The notes: generated by a model from the sequence alone, not told the origin. Counted from the first letter of the stretch, positions 1-6,774 are shown. The stretch is 19,212 nucleotides of DNA from JBEKTY01 sp049515555 (GCA_049515555.1 JBEKTY010000155.1:1-19212), one strand, 5' to 3'. Numbers and translations: made by a program.

Positions 1-105
1 ATTGGGGATTGGGGATTGGGGATTGGGGATTGGGGATTGGGGATTGGGGATTGGGGATTGGGGATTGGGGATTGGGGATTGGGGATTGGGGATTGGGGAT
101 TGGGG
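1..105. repeat. ATTGGGG heptamer tandem array
   Basis: Fifteen perfect head-to-tail copies of the 7-mer ATTGGGG, cut by the window edge, so the true array may be longer. Every unit has a G4 run, so the G-rich strand could fold into G-quadruplexes. Because seven is not a multiple of three, all three forward frames cycle through the same peptide (GIGDWGL) without a stop, which makes spurious reading frames. The same motif in the opposite orientation recurs at 6194-6222. Confidence 0.97.
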
Positions 106-246
106 ACCTGTCGCCTTGCGGCCGACAGACACCTATTTGATCGTAGGCGGGAACCGCCCACTTGTAAAGCACTGCCGGGGGGTGGAGAGCGAGGGGACTG
201 CGAGTTATCATTAAATTGGCCGATTTGGGCAAGAGCGGCCGCCAAG

Positions 247-251
247 AGGAG
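247..251 (+). promoter_or_regulatory. ribosome binding site fixing the start of the modular repeat protein
   Basis: AGGAG lies 10 bases before the ATG at 262. The frame is open upstream into the heptamer array, so this site is the main reason to start at 262 and not inside the repeats. Confidence 0.55.
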
Positions 252-261
252 CCCGGCGACC

Positions 262-1485
262 ATGGCGAAGGCCGCGACCAAGAAACCTGTCGACCGAACG
301 CCGATTTGCGATCCGGCCTATTTGCGGCGGATCGACCCGATTTGGGTCCACAACCGGGTCCCCAAGGGGTTCTGGAGTGATCCCCACCACCGCCGCGACT
401 TTCTCCTCTGGATTGGGAAAAAGCTGCGATTCCGCTATATGCGGGATTGGTACAAGCTCTCCTTTCCGCGACGGGGACGATTTCCCTACGGTCCCAGGTA
501 TTTCTGGCGGGGTTCGCCGATTGAAGCCGTCGCGGAATGTTTCCCCGAATATGACTGGAAGGAATGGCTCTTCGTTCACGCGCCGAACCGGTTCTGGCTC
601 TCGCGGGCCAATTGCTCCACGTATATGGACTGGTTGGCGGATCGCTTGGGATACCGGCAACCGGACGACTGGTATCGGGTCACCCAGGACGATTTTCTCC
701 GTAACGCGGGGAACGGGCTGGTGAAGAAATACGGCAGCAGCCCGTCGGCGGCCGTAATGGATCTCATCCCGAGCGGCGAGTGGCACGAGTGGGAATTCAA
801 GCAGGTGCCGAAGCGTTTTTGGGCGGCCCCGGAGAACCGGCAGCGTTATTTCCGCTGGCTCGGCCGAGAATTGGGCTTTCGTCGGCCGGGCGATTGGCGC
901 CGTATCTCATGCGGCGACGTCAAGTCGCACTGCGGCACTACGCTCTTGCTCATGTTTTCACTGCATGACCTGATGCGCGAATTCTTGCCGGAATTCGATT
1001 GGCACCACTTGCACAAGTGCCGGCGGATTTCCAAGGGGGACATTCTGGCGTGGGCCGACGCCTATCATGCTCAACATGGCAAGTGGCCGAGGGTAAAATC
1101 GGGAACCATTGCGGGAACCGATTACTCCTGGAGCATCATCGACAAGAGCCTGTCGCAGGGCCAGCACGGTTTGCCGGGCGGCAGTTCTTTGGCGCAGTTC
1201 CTCAAGCGGCATCGTGGTGCATCGCCGTGGCTAGGACGCCCGTTGTCGGAGGAGCAAATTCTTTCGTGGGCGGACGCCAATTTCGCCGCTTTCGGCCACT
1301 GGCCCACCGAAAGGACGACGTACCACCCCGCGGCGCCGCACGAGAGTTGGCGTAATATTGATATATTGTTAAGGTGCGGCTACCGCGGGCTGCCGGGAGG
1401 CTCGTCTTTGCCCAGGCTCTTGAAGAAGTATGGGCGGAAAAAGCGGCCGATGTTGGCCAAGCGAATCGAGGCGGGGAAGTCCTAA
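262..1485 (+). CDS. modular repeat protein of unknown function (FW/DWY and LPGGSSL modules)
   Basis: 407 residues; function not recognised. Two kinds of internal repeat are visible. The N-terminal two thirds holds three units of about 70-80 residues (roughly 27-98, 99-170, 171-250), each with a W..W/F lead, a P.+FW motif, N/H-R, a (Y/F)xxW(L/I)G core and a DWY/DWR motif. The C-terminal third holds two units (about 253-320 and 328-400) of the form I(L)xWADA....G.WP......SW..ID..L..G..GLPGGSSL..(F/L)LK. The protein is very basic and rich in Trp and Arg, with no signal peptide or membrane segment, so cytoplasmic and possibly nucleic-acid binding (inference). I recall similar LPGG-type units from planctomycete hypothetical proteins, but cannot check. 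The start at 262 has an AGGAG site; the frame upstream is only repeat DNA. It is convergent with ybaB and the two stop codons overlap. Confidence 0.85.
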   Translation: MAKAATKKPVDRTPICDPAYLRRIDPIWVHNRVPKGFWSDPHHRRDFLLWIGKKLRFRYMRDWYKLSFPRRGRFPYGPRYFWRGSPIEAVAECFPEYDWKEWLFVHAPNRFWLSRANCSTYMDWLADRLGYRQPDDWYRVTQDDFLRNAGNGLVKKYGSSPSAAVMDLIPSGEWHEWEFKQVPKRFWAAPENRQRYFRWLGRELGFRRPGDWRRISCGDVKSHCGTTLLLMFSLHDLMREFLPEFDWHHLHKCRRISKGDILAWADAYHAQHGKWPRVKSGTIAGTDYSWSIIDKSLSQGQHGLPGGSSLAQFLKRHRGASPWLGRPLSEEQILSWADANFAAFGHWPTERTTYHPAAPHESWRNIDILLRCGYRGLPGGSSLPRLLKKYGRKKRPMLAKRIEAGKS

Positions 1486-1871
1486 ACCTTCGTTTCCCCG
1501 GGCGACTCGGGCGGAGGCGGTTCCGCACCAGTCAGTTTCTCCAGGGCCTCCTTCAGTGCCGGAATCTGCAGCCCGCCGGTCATTTCCTTGATGGCCGTGG
1601 CGTGCAGTTGCTTCCCCTGCTGGATGGCCTGATTCACGGCCGCCACGATAAGGTCTTCCAGCAGTTCCCGATCGCCTTGGGCCATCAACTGCGGATCGAT
1701 GCTGCACCGCAGGACTTCCAGCAGGCCGTTGACCTCGATCTCGACCAACTGGCCGCCGGCGGTCCCGCTGGCCCGGCGGTGTTTCAGCTCCTCGGTGAGC
1801 TTCTCGAACTGGCCGCCGAGCTGCTGGGCCTGCTTCCACAAAGCGCCGAGATTGCCAAGACCCTTGAACAT
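1482..1871 (-). CDS. ybaB: YbaB/EbfC family nucleoid-associated protein
   Basis: Small DNA-binding dimer of the YbaB/EbfC family, thought to coat the nucleoid. The sequence opens MFKGLGNLGALWKQAQQL, the usual family N-terminus, followed by a long amphipathic helix, the VEIEVNG strand and the LLEDLIVAAVNQAIQQ helix. The body is about 105 residues; a Pro/Glu-rich C-terminal tail brings it to 129. An in-frame ATG seven codons upstream (1890-1892) would give MSKDRPT-MFKG; I prefer 1871 because AAGGA lies 10 bases before it and homologues begin with MFKG. It follows dnaX after a 118-base gap holding a heptamer array, the same order as dnaX-ybaB-recR in many bacteria, but recR is not downstream. 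The stop codon overlaps that of the convergent repeat-protein gene. Confidence 0.93.
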   Translation of the reverse strand: MFKGLGNLGALWKQAQQLGGQFEKLTEELKHRRASGTAGGQLVEIEVNGLLEVLRCSIDPQLMAQGDRELLEDLIVAAVNQAIQQGKQLHATAIKEMTGGLQIPALKEALEKLTGAEPPPPESPGETKV

Positions 1872-1936
1872 CGTAGGCCGATCCTTGCTCATTTAGTTGG
1901 CGGTCGCGGGCCGGCGGCCAGCTATAGACCACCAAT

Positions 1937-1985
1937 CGACAACCGACAACCGACAACTGACAACCGACAACTGACAACTGACAAC
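1937..1985. repeat. YGACAAC heptamer tandem array between dnaX and ybaB
   Basis: Seven head-to-tail copies of CGACAAC/TGACAAC ending a few bases beyond the dnaX stop codon. It is a different heptamer from the one at position 1. No hairpin with a U-run is visible here, so I do not call it a terminator. Confidence 0.93.
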
Positions 1986-1989
1986 TTTC

Positions 1990-3816
1990 TTACTGCTTCG
2001 CCGGCTGGCCTTCTTCCACACTGACGGGCTGGGCGCCGAACAGCTCGGCGGCGCGGCGGATCATGGGATGTTTGGCGATTTCCTGGATTCGCTGCTGAGG
2101 GGGAATGGCCGCGGCCGGCGGCCGGACCTCGGGTCCCCCCTCGGCCTGCTCCACAATGAATTCTACCGTCGTGGCCTGCCCGGTCACCTCGGCCAGGGCC
2201 CGCTCGAACCGCGCCAGCGGCTCCGGCCGCTGGCACACCGCTTTGGCCAGCGCGTAATCGGGCGCAAAGGCGACCAGCAGCCGGTTCGGCCCGCAAAGCG
2301 TTACCCGCCTGCAATTCCGGGCCTGCTCGACGATCATGCCGGACAGTCTTTCCAGGGCCCGATTCCAGCAGTCGGCCGCGTTGTGCTCGGTCAGGGCGAC
2401 GGCCGGGATGCCGCTGCCCGCTGGCCCGGCCGGGCCGGGGCCCGACTCCTGGTGGGGCTCGCTGCGCTCGACCCACCCTACCGGCTGCGTGGCCGGGCTG
2501 GTAGGACCGCCCGTAGGTTCATTCTGCGCCGGCCCGGCGACCGTCCCGGCCCGAACCGATGCCGCGTGTTGCGGCGGGAGGCAGTCAGCGTTTTTTTTTT
2601 CGCCCGGCGACGCGGCGGCCGGCCCCTGCGGCCCCTGGCCCGACTGCAACTGCGCGACCCAATCGGCCAGCTCGTCCAACTCCTCCAGGTGACAGATCCG
2701 CACCAGGGCCAATTCGGCCAGGACCCGGGCCTGGGTGCTCACCCGCATCCGCGACAAGGTCTGATCGAGGATCTGCATGGCGGCGAGAATGGTTTGCAAG
2801 CCGAGGCGTTTGCCGGCCTCGGCCACCTCGCCGCTGCGGCCCGGGGCGGCGTAGAGGAGTGCGTCGGCCGGTCCACCGACCGCCGCCAGCATGCAGTCGC
2901 GGAAGTAGCCGAACAGTTGCTCGACCAGTTGGGCCAGGTCTACGCCTTCGTGTGCGGCGGCGTCCAGCTCGGCCAGGGCCGCAGCGGCGTTGCGGGCCAC
3001 CAGGTGCCCCACCAGGGCCGACAGCCGCTCCTCGCCCGCTGTGCCCAGCAGAGCGTGAACGTCGGCCACCGTGATCCGCCCCGGGGCGAAGGCCAGGAGC
3101 TGCTCCAACAGCGACTGGCTGTCGCGCATCGAGCCGGCGGCCCGCCGGGCAATCACCTCCAAGGCCTCCGGCTCGGCCTGCACGCCCTCGGCCGCCACGA
3201 TCTGACGCAGCCGCTCGAAGATCGAGCGCGTGGAAATGCCGGCAAAGTCGAACCGCTGGCAGCGTGACAGGATCGTAATCGGGATCTTCGTCGGCTCGGT
3301 GGTGCAGAAGATGAATCGTACGTGCTCCGGCGGCTCCTCGAGCGTCTTCAGCAGGGCGTTGTAGGCCTCGCGGGTGAGCATGTGCACTTCGTCGATGATG
3401 TAGATCTTGGACCGCGCCCGGCTGGGACGCACGTTGACGTTCTGCCGCAGTTGGCGGATATCCTCGATGAGGCGATTGCTGGCCCCGTCGATCTCCAGCA
3501 CGTCCACGTCGTTGCCGGCACTGATGCTCTGGCAAATGTCGCAGCGATTGCAGGGCACGGCGGCCGGGCCGTCCACGCAATTGAGGGCCTTGGCGAAGAT
3601 CCGCGCCGCCGAGGTCTTGCCCACCCCCCGCGCACCGGTGAACAGGTACGCATGCCCCACGCGATTGGTTGCAATCGCGTTGGAGAGGGCCTGGGCCACG
3701 TGCTCCTGGCCGATCAACTCCTCGAATCCCTGGGGCCGATAGCGCCGCGCTACGACCACGTACTGCCGGGCAACCGGCACGGCCACGGGTTCAACGCTGG
3801 TGGGTGACTGCGCCAC
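1990..3816 (-). CDS. dnaX: DNA polymerase III subunit gamma/tau
   Basis: Clamp-loader ATPase that places the sliding clamp on DNA and, as tau, links polymerase and helicase. The 608 residues show Walker A GARGVGKT (61-68), the four-Cys zinc cluster C80/C89/C92/C95, Walker B IYIIDEVH (about 138-145), and the SRC sensor motif (184-186). A Pro/Gly-rich linker (about 380-480) and a C-terminal tau-like domain follow. The start is GTG at 3816, about 15 residues earlier than usual; a GGATGGA stretch lies upstream. In the linker, codons GAA AAA AAA AAC (residues 406-409) form an A10 run. A -1 shift there gives Lys-Arg-stop, a product of about 410 residues resembling gamma. Around residues 445-458 the linker reads a dispersed palindrome in frame. 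It lies downstream of the SRP RNA and upstream of ybaB. Confidence 0.97.
   Translation of the reverse strand: MAQSPTSVEPVAVPVARQYVVVARRYRPQGFEELIGQEHVAQALSNAIATNRVGHAYLFTGARGVGKTSAARIFAKALNCVDGPAAVPCNRCDICQSISAGNDVDVLEIDGASNRLIEDIRQLRQNVNVRPSRARSKIYIIDEVHMLTREAYNALLKTLEEPPEHVRFIFCTTEPTKIPITILSRCQRFDFAGISTRSIFERLRQIVAAEGVQAEPEALEVIARRAAGSMRDSQSLLEQLLAFAPGRITVADVHALLGTAGEERLSALVGHLVARNAAAALAELDAAAHEGVDLAQLVEQLFGYFRDCMLAAVGGPADALLYAAPGRSGEVAEAGKRLGLQTILAAMQILDQTLSRMRVSTQARVLAELALVRICHLEELDELADWVAQLQSGQGPQGPAAASPGEKKNADCLPPQHAASVRAGTVAGPAQNEPTGGPTSPATQPVGWVERSEPHQESGPGPAGPAGSGIPAVALTEHNAADCWNRALERLSGMIVEQARNCRRVTLCGPNRLLVAFAPDYALAKAVCQRPEPLARFERALAEVTGQATTVEFIVEQAEGGPEVRPPAAAIPPQQRIQEIAKHPMIRRAAELFGAQPVSVEEGQPAKQ
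2450..2482. repeat. dispersed palindrome inside the dnaX linker
   Basis: An imperfect inverted repeat, GGTGGGG...GACCCACC around a CTCGCTGCGCTCG core, sits in the tau linker and is read in frame as GWVERSEPHQ on the minus strand. Its GGTGGG/CCCACC ends resemble the palindromes upstream of oleD at 9871-9921. I recall the same GWVERSE-type peptide from dispersed repeats in other genomes, which I cannot verify here. Confidence 0.75.
2561..2601 (-). promoter_or_regulatory. A10 slippery run with downstream hairpin in dnaX (frameshift or slippage site)
   Basis: Sense strand G-A10-C at 2601-2590 within GC-rich DNA. It contains the A-AAA-AAC type heptamer. Fifteen bases further, GCCGC-AACAC-GCGGC (2575-2561) can form a 5-bp GC stem. 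In the -1 frame the stop TGA (2587-2585) follows immediately after AAA CGC. Position matches the gamma/tau boundary used in E. coli (ribosomal frameshift) and Thermus thermophilus (transcript slippage on an A run). Confidence 0.75.
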
Positions 3817-3864
3817 GGACGATCCATCCGGCCGATGGGCCGCGTTCTAGGTTCCGCACGGTTT

Positions 3865-3992
3865 GGTAACCGTTTACGGGGGGCACCAGAGTAGCAGGCA
3901 CACTCCGTGTGCCGTCCGCCATACACGTCTCCGCTTCAGCGAACGGCACACGGAGTGTGGCGTGCTACTTTCGATGCCGCGAACGGTTAACC
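3865..3992. repeat. nested palindromic element between the SRP RNA gene and dnaX
   Basis: Inner arms at 3890-3915 and 3943-3969 are near-perfect inverted copies (one mismatch, one indel) of a 26-27 base sequence containing CACACTCCGTGTGCCGT, itself partly palindromic. Outer arms GGTAACCGTT (3865-3874) and AACGGTTAACC (3982-3992) are inverted relative to each other too. The structure resembles a miniature mobile palindrome inserted between the ffs and dnaX genes. No coding region is inside. Confidence 0.85.
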
Positions 3993-4005
3993 CGGGCACG
4001 CTTCC

Positions 4006-4101
4006 GATGAGAGGCCCACCGCACCTGGAACTGACTGCTTATGGCTGCTGACTTTCGCCCCTGACCAGGTTCGCAGGGTTCCATCACGGGGGCCCCTCAT
4101 C
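4006..4101 (-). ncRNA. ffs: bacterial small signal recognition particle RNA (4.5S)
   Basis: RNA partner of Ffh in co-translational targeting to the membrane. The conserved apical domain is present: GGTCAGG, a GGC-GAAA-GTC tetraloop stem, then AGCAGCC. The two ends pair as GATGAGGGGCCC with GGGCCTCTCATC (12 bp, one G-U), which sets the limits at about 96 nt. A second helix is GGAAC with GTTCC. The tetraloop is GAAA and not the commoner GGAA. Its place just upstream of dnaX on the same strand matches the ffs-dnaX order known from other bacteria. Ends are inferred from pairing only; processing could shift them by a few bases. Confidence 0.9.
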
Positions 4102-4132
4102 AGAAGTGCGCCCGGACGTGGAGGCTAGCACC

Positions 4133-4160
4133 ATTCTTACGCCTGCGGCGGGATTGTCAA
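4133..4160 (-). promoter_or_regulatory. putative sigma70-type promoter for the SRP RNA
   Basis: On the minus strand, TTGACA (4160-4155) is followed after 15-16 bases by TAAGAAT (4139-4133). Transcription would start near 4126, leaving about 25 bases ahead of the folded RNA to be trimmed. No other good promoter is seen before the RNA. Confidence 0.4.
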
Positions 4161-4191
4161 AGGGGGGCCGGGCCGGAAAACCCCCGCCGCC

Positions 4192-4269
4192 GGGGACTGG
4201 CTCATTTTTTGGCCCGCTCGGTTGTCTCGCTCCGCAGACGCCTGAAGGCCGAAAAACGTGCCTGTCCCC
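4192..4269. repeat. imperfect inverted repeat upstream of oleC
   Basis: Two 23-base arms, 4192-4214 (GGGGACTGGCTCATTTTTT...) and 4247-4269 (...AAAAACGTGCCTGTCCCC), are inverted copies with four mismatches around a 32-base spacer. It looks like a dispersed non-coding element and not a terminator. Confidence 0.75.
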
Positions 4270-4325
4270 TTTCGCCCAGGTACGCCGCCGTTGACACCCG
4301 GCCGGAAACCGATAGCTTTTGGAAG

Positions 4326-6002
4326 ATGGATTCCCAAAACGTCGCCGGGCGGCTGACGCGCATGGCCGCCGACCGGCCCGAGGCCCTCGCCGTCGTCGAG
4401 CCGCTGGGCTACGGCCGCGACGGCCATCGCCGATACCGCCACGTCACGTTCCGCGGGCTGGACCAGGACAGCGACCGTATCGCCCGGGGGTTGCAGGCCA
4501 TGGGCGTAGCGCCGGGCACGCGCTTGGCCCTCCTGGTCCGGCCCGGCATCGACTTCTTCGGCCTGGTGTTCGGACTGCTCAAGGTGGGGGCGGTGGCGAT
4601 CTTCGTCGATCCGGGGATGGGCCTGCGGGGACTGCTCCGGGCGCTGGCCCAGGCCCGCCCGGAAGGCTTCATCGCCGGCGGCCTGGTGCACGCGGTGCGG
4701 CTCGGCCTGCGGCGCCGCTTCCCGCAGTCGCGGTTCCACGTAACCCTCGGACGGCGCTGGTTCTGGGGCGGGCTGACGCTCGATCAGTTGCGCGGCGGCC
4801 CCTGGACCACACCCTGGCACGCCACAACCGCGGCCGACGATCCGGCGGCCATCATCTTCACCAGCGGCAGCACGGGCCCGGCGAAGGGTGTGCTCTATCG
4901 CCACGAGAATTTCGCGGCCCAGGTGGACGAGCTCCGCGATTTCTACGGGGTTCGGCCGGGCGAGATCGATCTCGCCGGCTTTCCCCTGTTCGGCCTGATG
5001 AACTGCGCGATGGGCGTGACCACGGTCGTGCCCGACATGGACCCTTCCCGGCCGGCCCGCGTCGATCCGGCCAAGATTGTCGAGGCCATTCGGGACTGGC
5101 AGGTGACGCAGGCCTTCGGCTCGCCGGCCCTCTGGAACCGCGTGGGCCGATACTGCGCGGAGCGCGGGATCCAATTGCCGACGGTCCGCCGGGTGCTGTC
5201 GGCCGGGGCGCCGGTGCCGCCCCACGTGCTTTGGCGGATGCAGCAGTGCATCCACCCGCAGGGCGACGTCCACACCCCGTACGGCGCGACCGAAGCCTTG
5301 CCGGTGGCCTCGATCTCGGCCCGCGAAGTATTGGACGAGACGGCCGCCCGCACCCGGCAGGGGGCCGGCGTCTGCGTCGGCCGGCCATTTCCGGGCGTCG
5401 CCTGGAAGGTGATTCGCGTGGTGGAAGGGCCGATCCGCTCGGCGGCCCAGTTCGAGGAACTCCCCTCCGGCGATCCGATGGCTCCCATCGGCGAGCTGAT
5501 CGTTCGCTCGCCGGCGGTTACGCGGGAATACGTGTGCGGCGCGGCGGCCAACGAAATGGCAAAGATTCCCGACCCGGGCGGCGCGTGGCATCGCATGGGA
5601 GATGTCGGATATATAGATGGCCGTGGGCAATTCTGGTTCTGCGGCCGGCTGGCGCACCGCGTATTGACGCCCCAGGGGCCGATGTACCCCGTGCGTTGCG
5701 AGGCCGTGTTCAACGAGCATCCGCAGGTCTTTCGCAGTGCCTTGGTGGGCGTGGGGGCGGCCGGCCGCCAACGGCCAGTGCTGGTTATCGAGCCCGTCGA
5801 GGGCCGAATGCCGCGGGGCGGCCAGGCCGCGGCCCGCTTCCTGGCCGAAATCCGCGAATTAGGCCAGCGCAATCCGCTCACCGCGGCGATCCAGGACTTT
5901 CTGTTCCACCCGGCCTTTCCCGTCGACGTGCGTCATAATGTCAAAATTAGCCGGGAAAAACTGGCCGTCTGGGCCGCCGCCCGGCTTGCCGCCTCGCGGT
6001 GA
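4326..6002 (+). CDS. oleC: OleC-like AMP-binding beta-lactone synthetase
   Basis: Member of the acyl-adenylating enzyme superfamily. OleC turns 2-alkyl-3-hydroxyalkanoic acids into beta-lactones with ATP in long-chain olefin biosynthesis. The 558 residues show the ATP-binding loop IIFTSGSTGPAKG (176-188), YGATEALPV (319-327), HRMGDVGYIDGRGQFWFCGR (about 422-441) and a C-terminal HNVKISREKL with a candidate catalytic Lys near 540. Stretches such as VLYRHENFAAQ, FGSPALWNRVGRY, VLSAGAPV and CEAVFNEHP match my memory of OleC more than of general acyl-CoA ligases. I start at 4326 (MDSQNVAGRLTRMAADRPEA) because OleC proteins begin near a similar HL/RMA motif; a start at 4209 would add 39 residues from the upstream repeat. 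No clear ribosome binding site precedes 4326. An ordinary fatty acyl-CoA ligase is the alternative, made less likely by the OleD-like gene 4 kb downstream. Confidence 0.88.
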   Translation: MDSQNVAGRLTRMAADRPEALAVVEPLGYGRDGHRRYRHVTFRGLDQDSDRIARGLQAMGVAPGTRLALLVRPGIDFFGLVFGLLKVGAVAIFVDPGMGLRGLLRALAQARPEGFIAGGLVHAVRLGLRRRFPQSRFHVTLGRRWFWGGLTLDQLRGGPWTTPWHATTAADDPAAIIFTSGSTGPAKGVLYRHENFAAQVDELRDFYGVRPGEIDLAGFPLFGLMNCAMGVTTVVPDMDPSRPARVDPAKIVEAIRDWQVTQAFGSPALWNRVGRYCAERGIQLPTVRRVLSAGAPVPPHVLWRMQQCIHPQGDVHTPYGATEALPVASISAREVLDETAARTRQGAGVCVGRPFPGVAWKVIRVVEGPIRSAAQFEELPSGDPMAPIGELIVRSPAVTREYVCGAAANEMAKIPDPGGAWHRMGDVGYIDGRGQFWFCGRLAHRVLTPQGPMYPVRCEAVFNEHPQVFRSALVGVGAAGRQRPVLVIEPVEGRMPRGGQAAARFLAEIRELGQRNPLTAAIQDFLFHPAFPVDVRHNVKISREKLAVWAAARLAASR

Positions 6003-6140
6003 CGGGGGGACACGGGGACGGGGGGACGCGGGGACGCGGAGACGCGGAGACACGGACACAAGGAGACACGGAGACACGGGGACGGGGGGACGGGGGGACA
6101 AGGAGACGCGGGGACATGGGGACACGAGGACGCGGGACAC
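6003..6140. repeat. degenerate GGRGACRC-type tandem repeat after oleC
   Basis: About 138 bases of imperfect 6-9 base units such as GGGGACGC, GGAGACAC and GGGGACAC begin directly after the oleC stop codon. A short run with the complementary motif (GCGTCCCC twice) follows at about 6160-6180 and could pair back with it. It keeps several frames open on both strands, but the residue composition is pure repeat. Confidence 0.9.
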
Positions 6141-6193
6141 GCATGACACCGGCAATCTCCGCGTCCCCGCGTCCCCGCGCCATTCCACTTGCT

Positions 6194-6222
6194 CCAATCC
6201 CCAATCCCCAATCCCCAATCCC
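6194..6222. repeat. AATCCCC heptamer array (inverse of the array at position 1)
   Basis: Nearly four copies of AATCCCC, the reverse complement of the GGGGATT motif at 1-105. Same unit, opposite orientation, 6 kb away. Confidence 0.93.
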
Positions 6223-6774
6223 TTGCCCTTTCGCCTGTCGAACAGTCGCCCGCCCCGAGGTACCTTTCAAAAGTTACCGCGTTCGATGAATCTGCAACCC
6301 ATTTTCCGGCTTGAAGTTGCAATTCCGCCAGCAGACGTAAAGTCATACGTCCCCAGGGGTACGCGCTCGACTTTTGCCCTCCCCGGCTCCATAACTCCTT
6401 CGCCGCCTTCCACTTCCGCCATTTTCCGAGGGCCCGATTGGTACCTATATGTGAAATCTGCGGACAAGCGAGCCACGGATGAACACAGATTGACACGGAT
6501 TTGGTTTTCAGCGTTCGGTTTTCAGTGTTCAGCATGCAGTAGTCCGTTCCTTGCTGAACACTGAAAACAGAACACCGAAAACTTAGGATTAGGCAAGTCT
6601 TTTGGAGGATTGCCCCTTTCCGTTTCCAGGCAGTTGTCTTTTAATTTACGTTGGAGAGCCGGTCCCGGAAGTCCGAGATTGCATGGTTCGGGGCCGACAC
6701 AGAAACCCGTCACCAGCGCGGTCAGGTTAGTCACACTGCTTGCTGGTGTGTTTTTCAAATAGGAGCGTAGATCC
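6223..6774. other. gene-free stretch with palindrome, upstream of the first alcohol dehydrogenase
   Basis: No convincing gene. A perfect 17-bp inverted repeat, GTTTTCAGTGTTCAGCA (6518-6534) with its complement at 6552-6568, stands after a CACGGATGAACACAGATTGA stretch. Just before the next gene, CACAC (6732-6736) can pair with GTGTG (6746-6750), followed by TTTTT (6751-6755). That could be a weak leader hairpin; evidence is slight. Confidence 0.6.
6761..6765 (+). promoter_or_regulatory. ribosome binding site of the first alcohol dehydrogenase
   Basis: AGGAG, nine bases before the ATG at 6775. It is one of the few strong sites in this window and supports the chosen start. Confidence 0.7.

Noticed and set aside
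1..105. CRISPR array
   Set aside because: The units are contiguous heptamers with no spacers, and no cas gene is near.
2..261. Reading frames that start inside the ATTGGGG array and lead into the first gene
   Set aside because: The peptide is only the repeat translated; the real start is the ATG at 262 with an AGGAG site.
4137..5771. Long open frame antisense to oleC (about 540 codons)
   Set aside because: High GC keeps antisense frames open. The sense strand has all adenylating-enzyme motifs, while the antisense protein is Arg/His/Gly-rich with no motif.
4326..6002. Ordinary long-chain fatty acyl-CoA ligase
   Set aside because: Possible in principle, but motif context and an OleD-like gene in the same region favour OleC.
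5947..6270. Several frames of Arg/Gly/Thr or Pro/Ser/Val repeats on both strands after oleC
   Set aside because: They are translations of the GGRGACRC tract and the AATCCCC array, without start signals.
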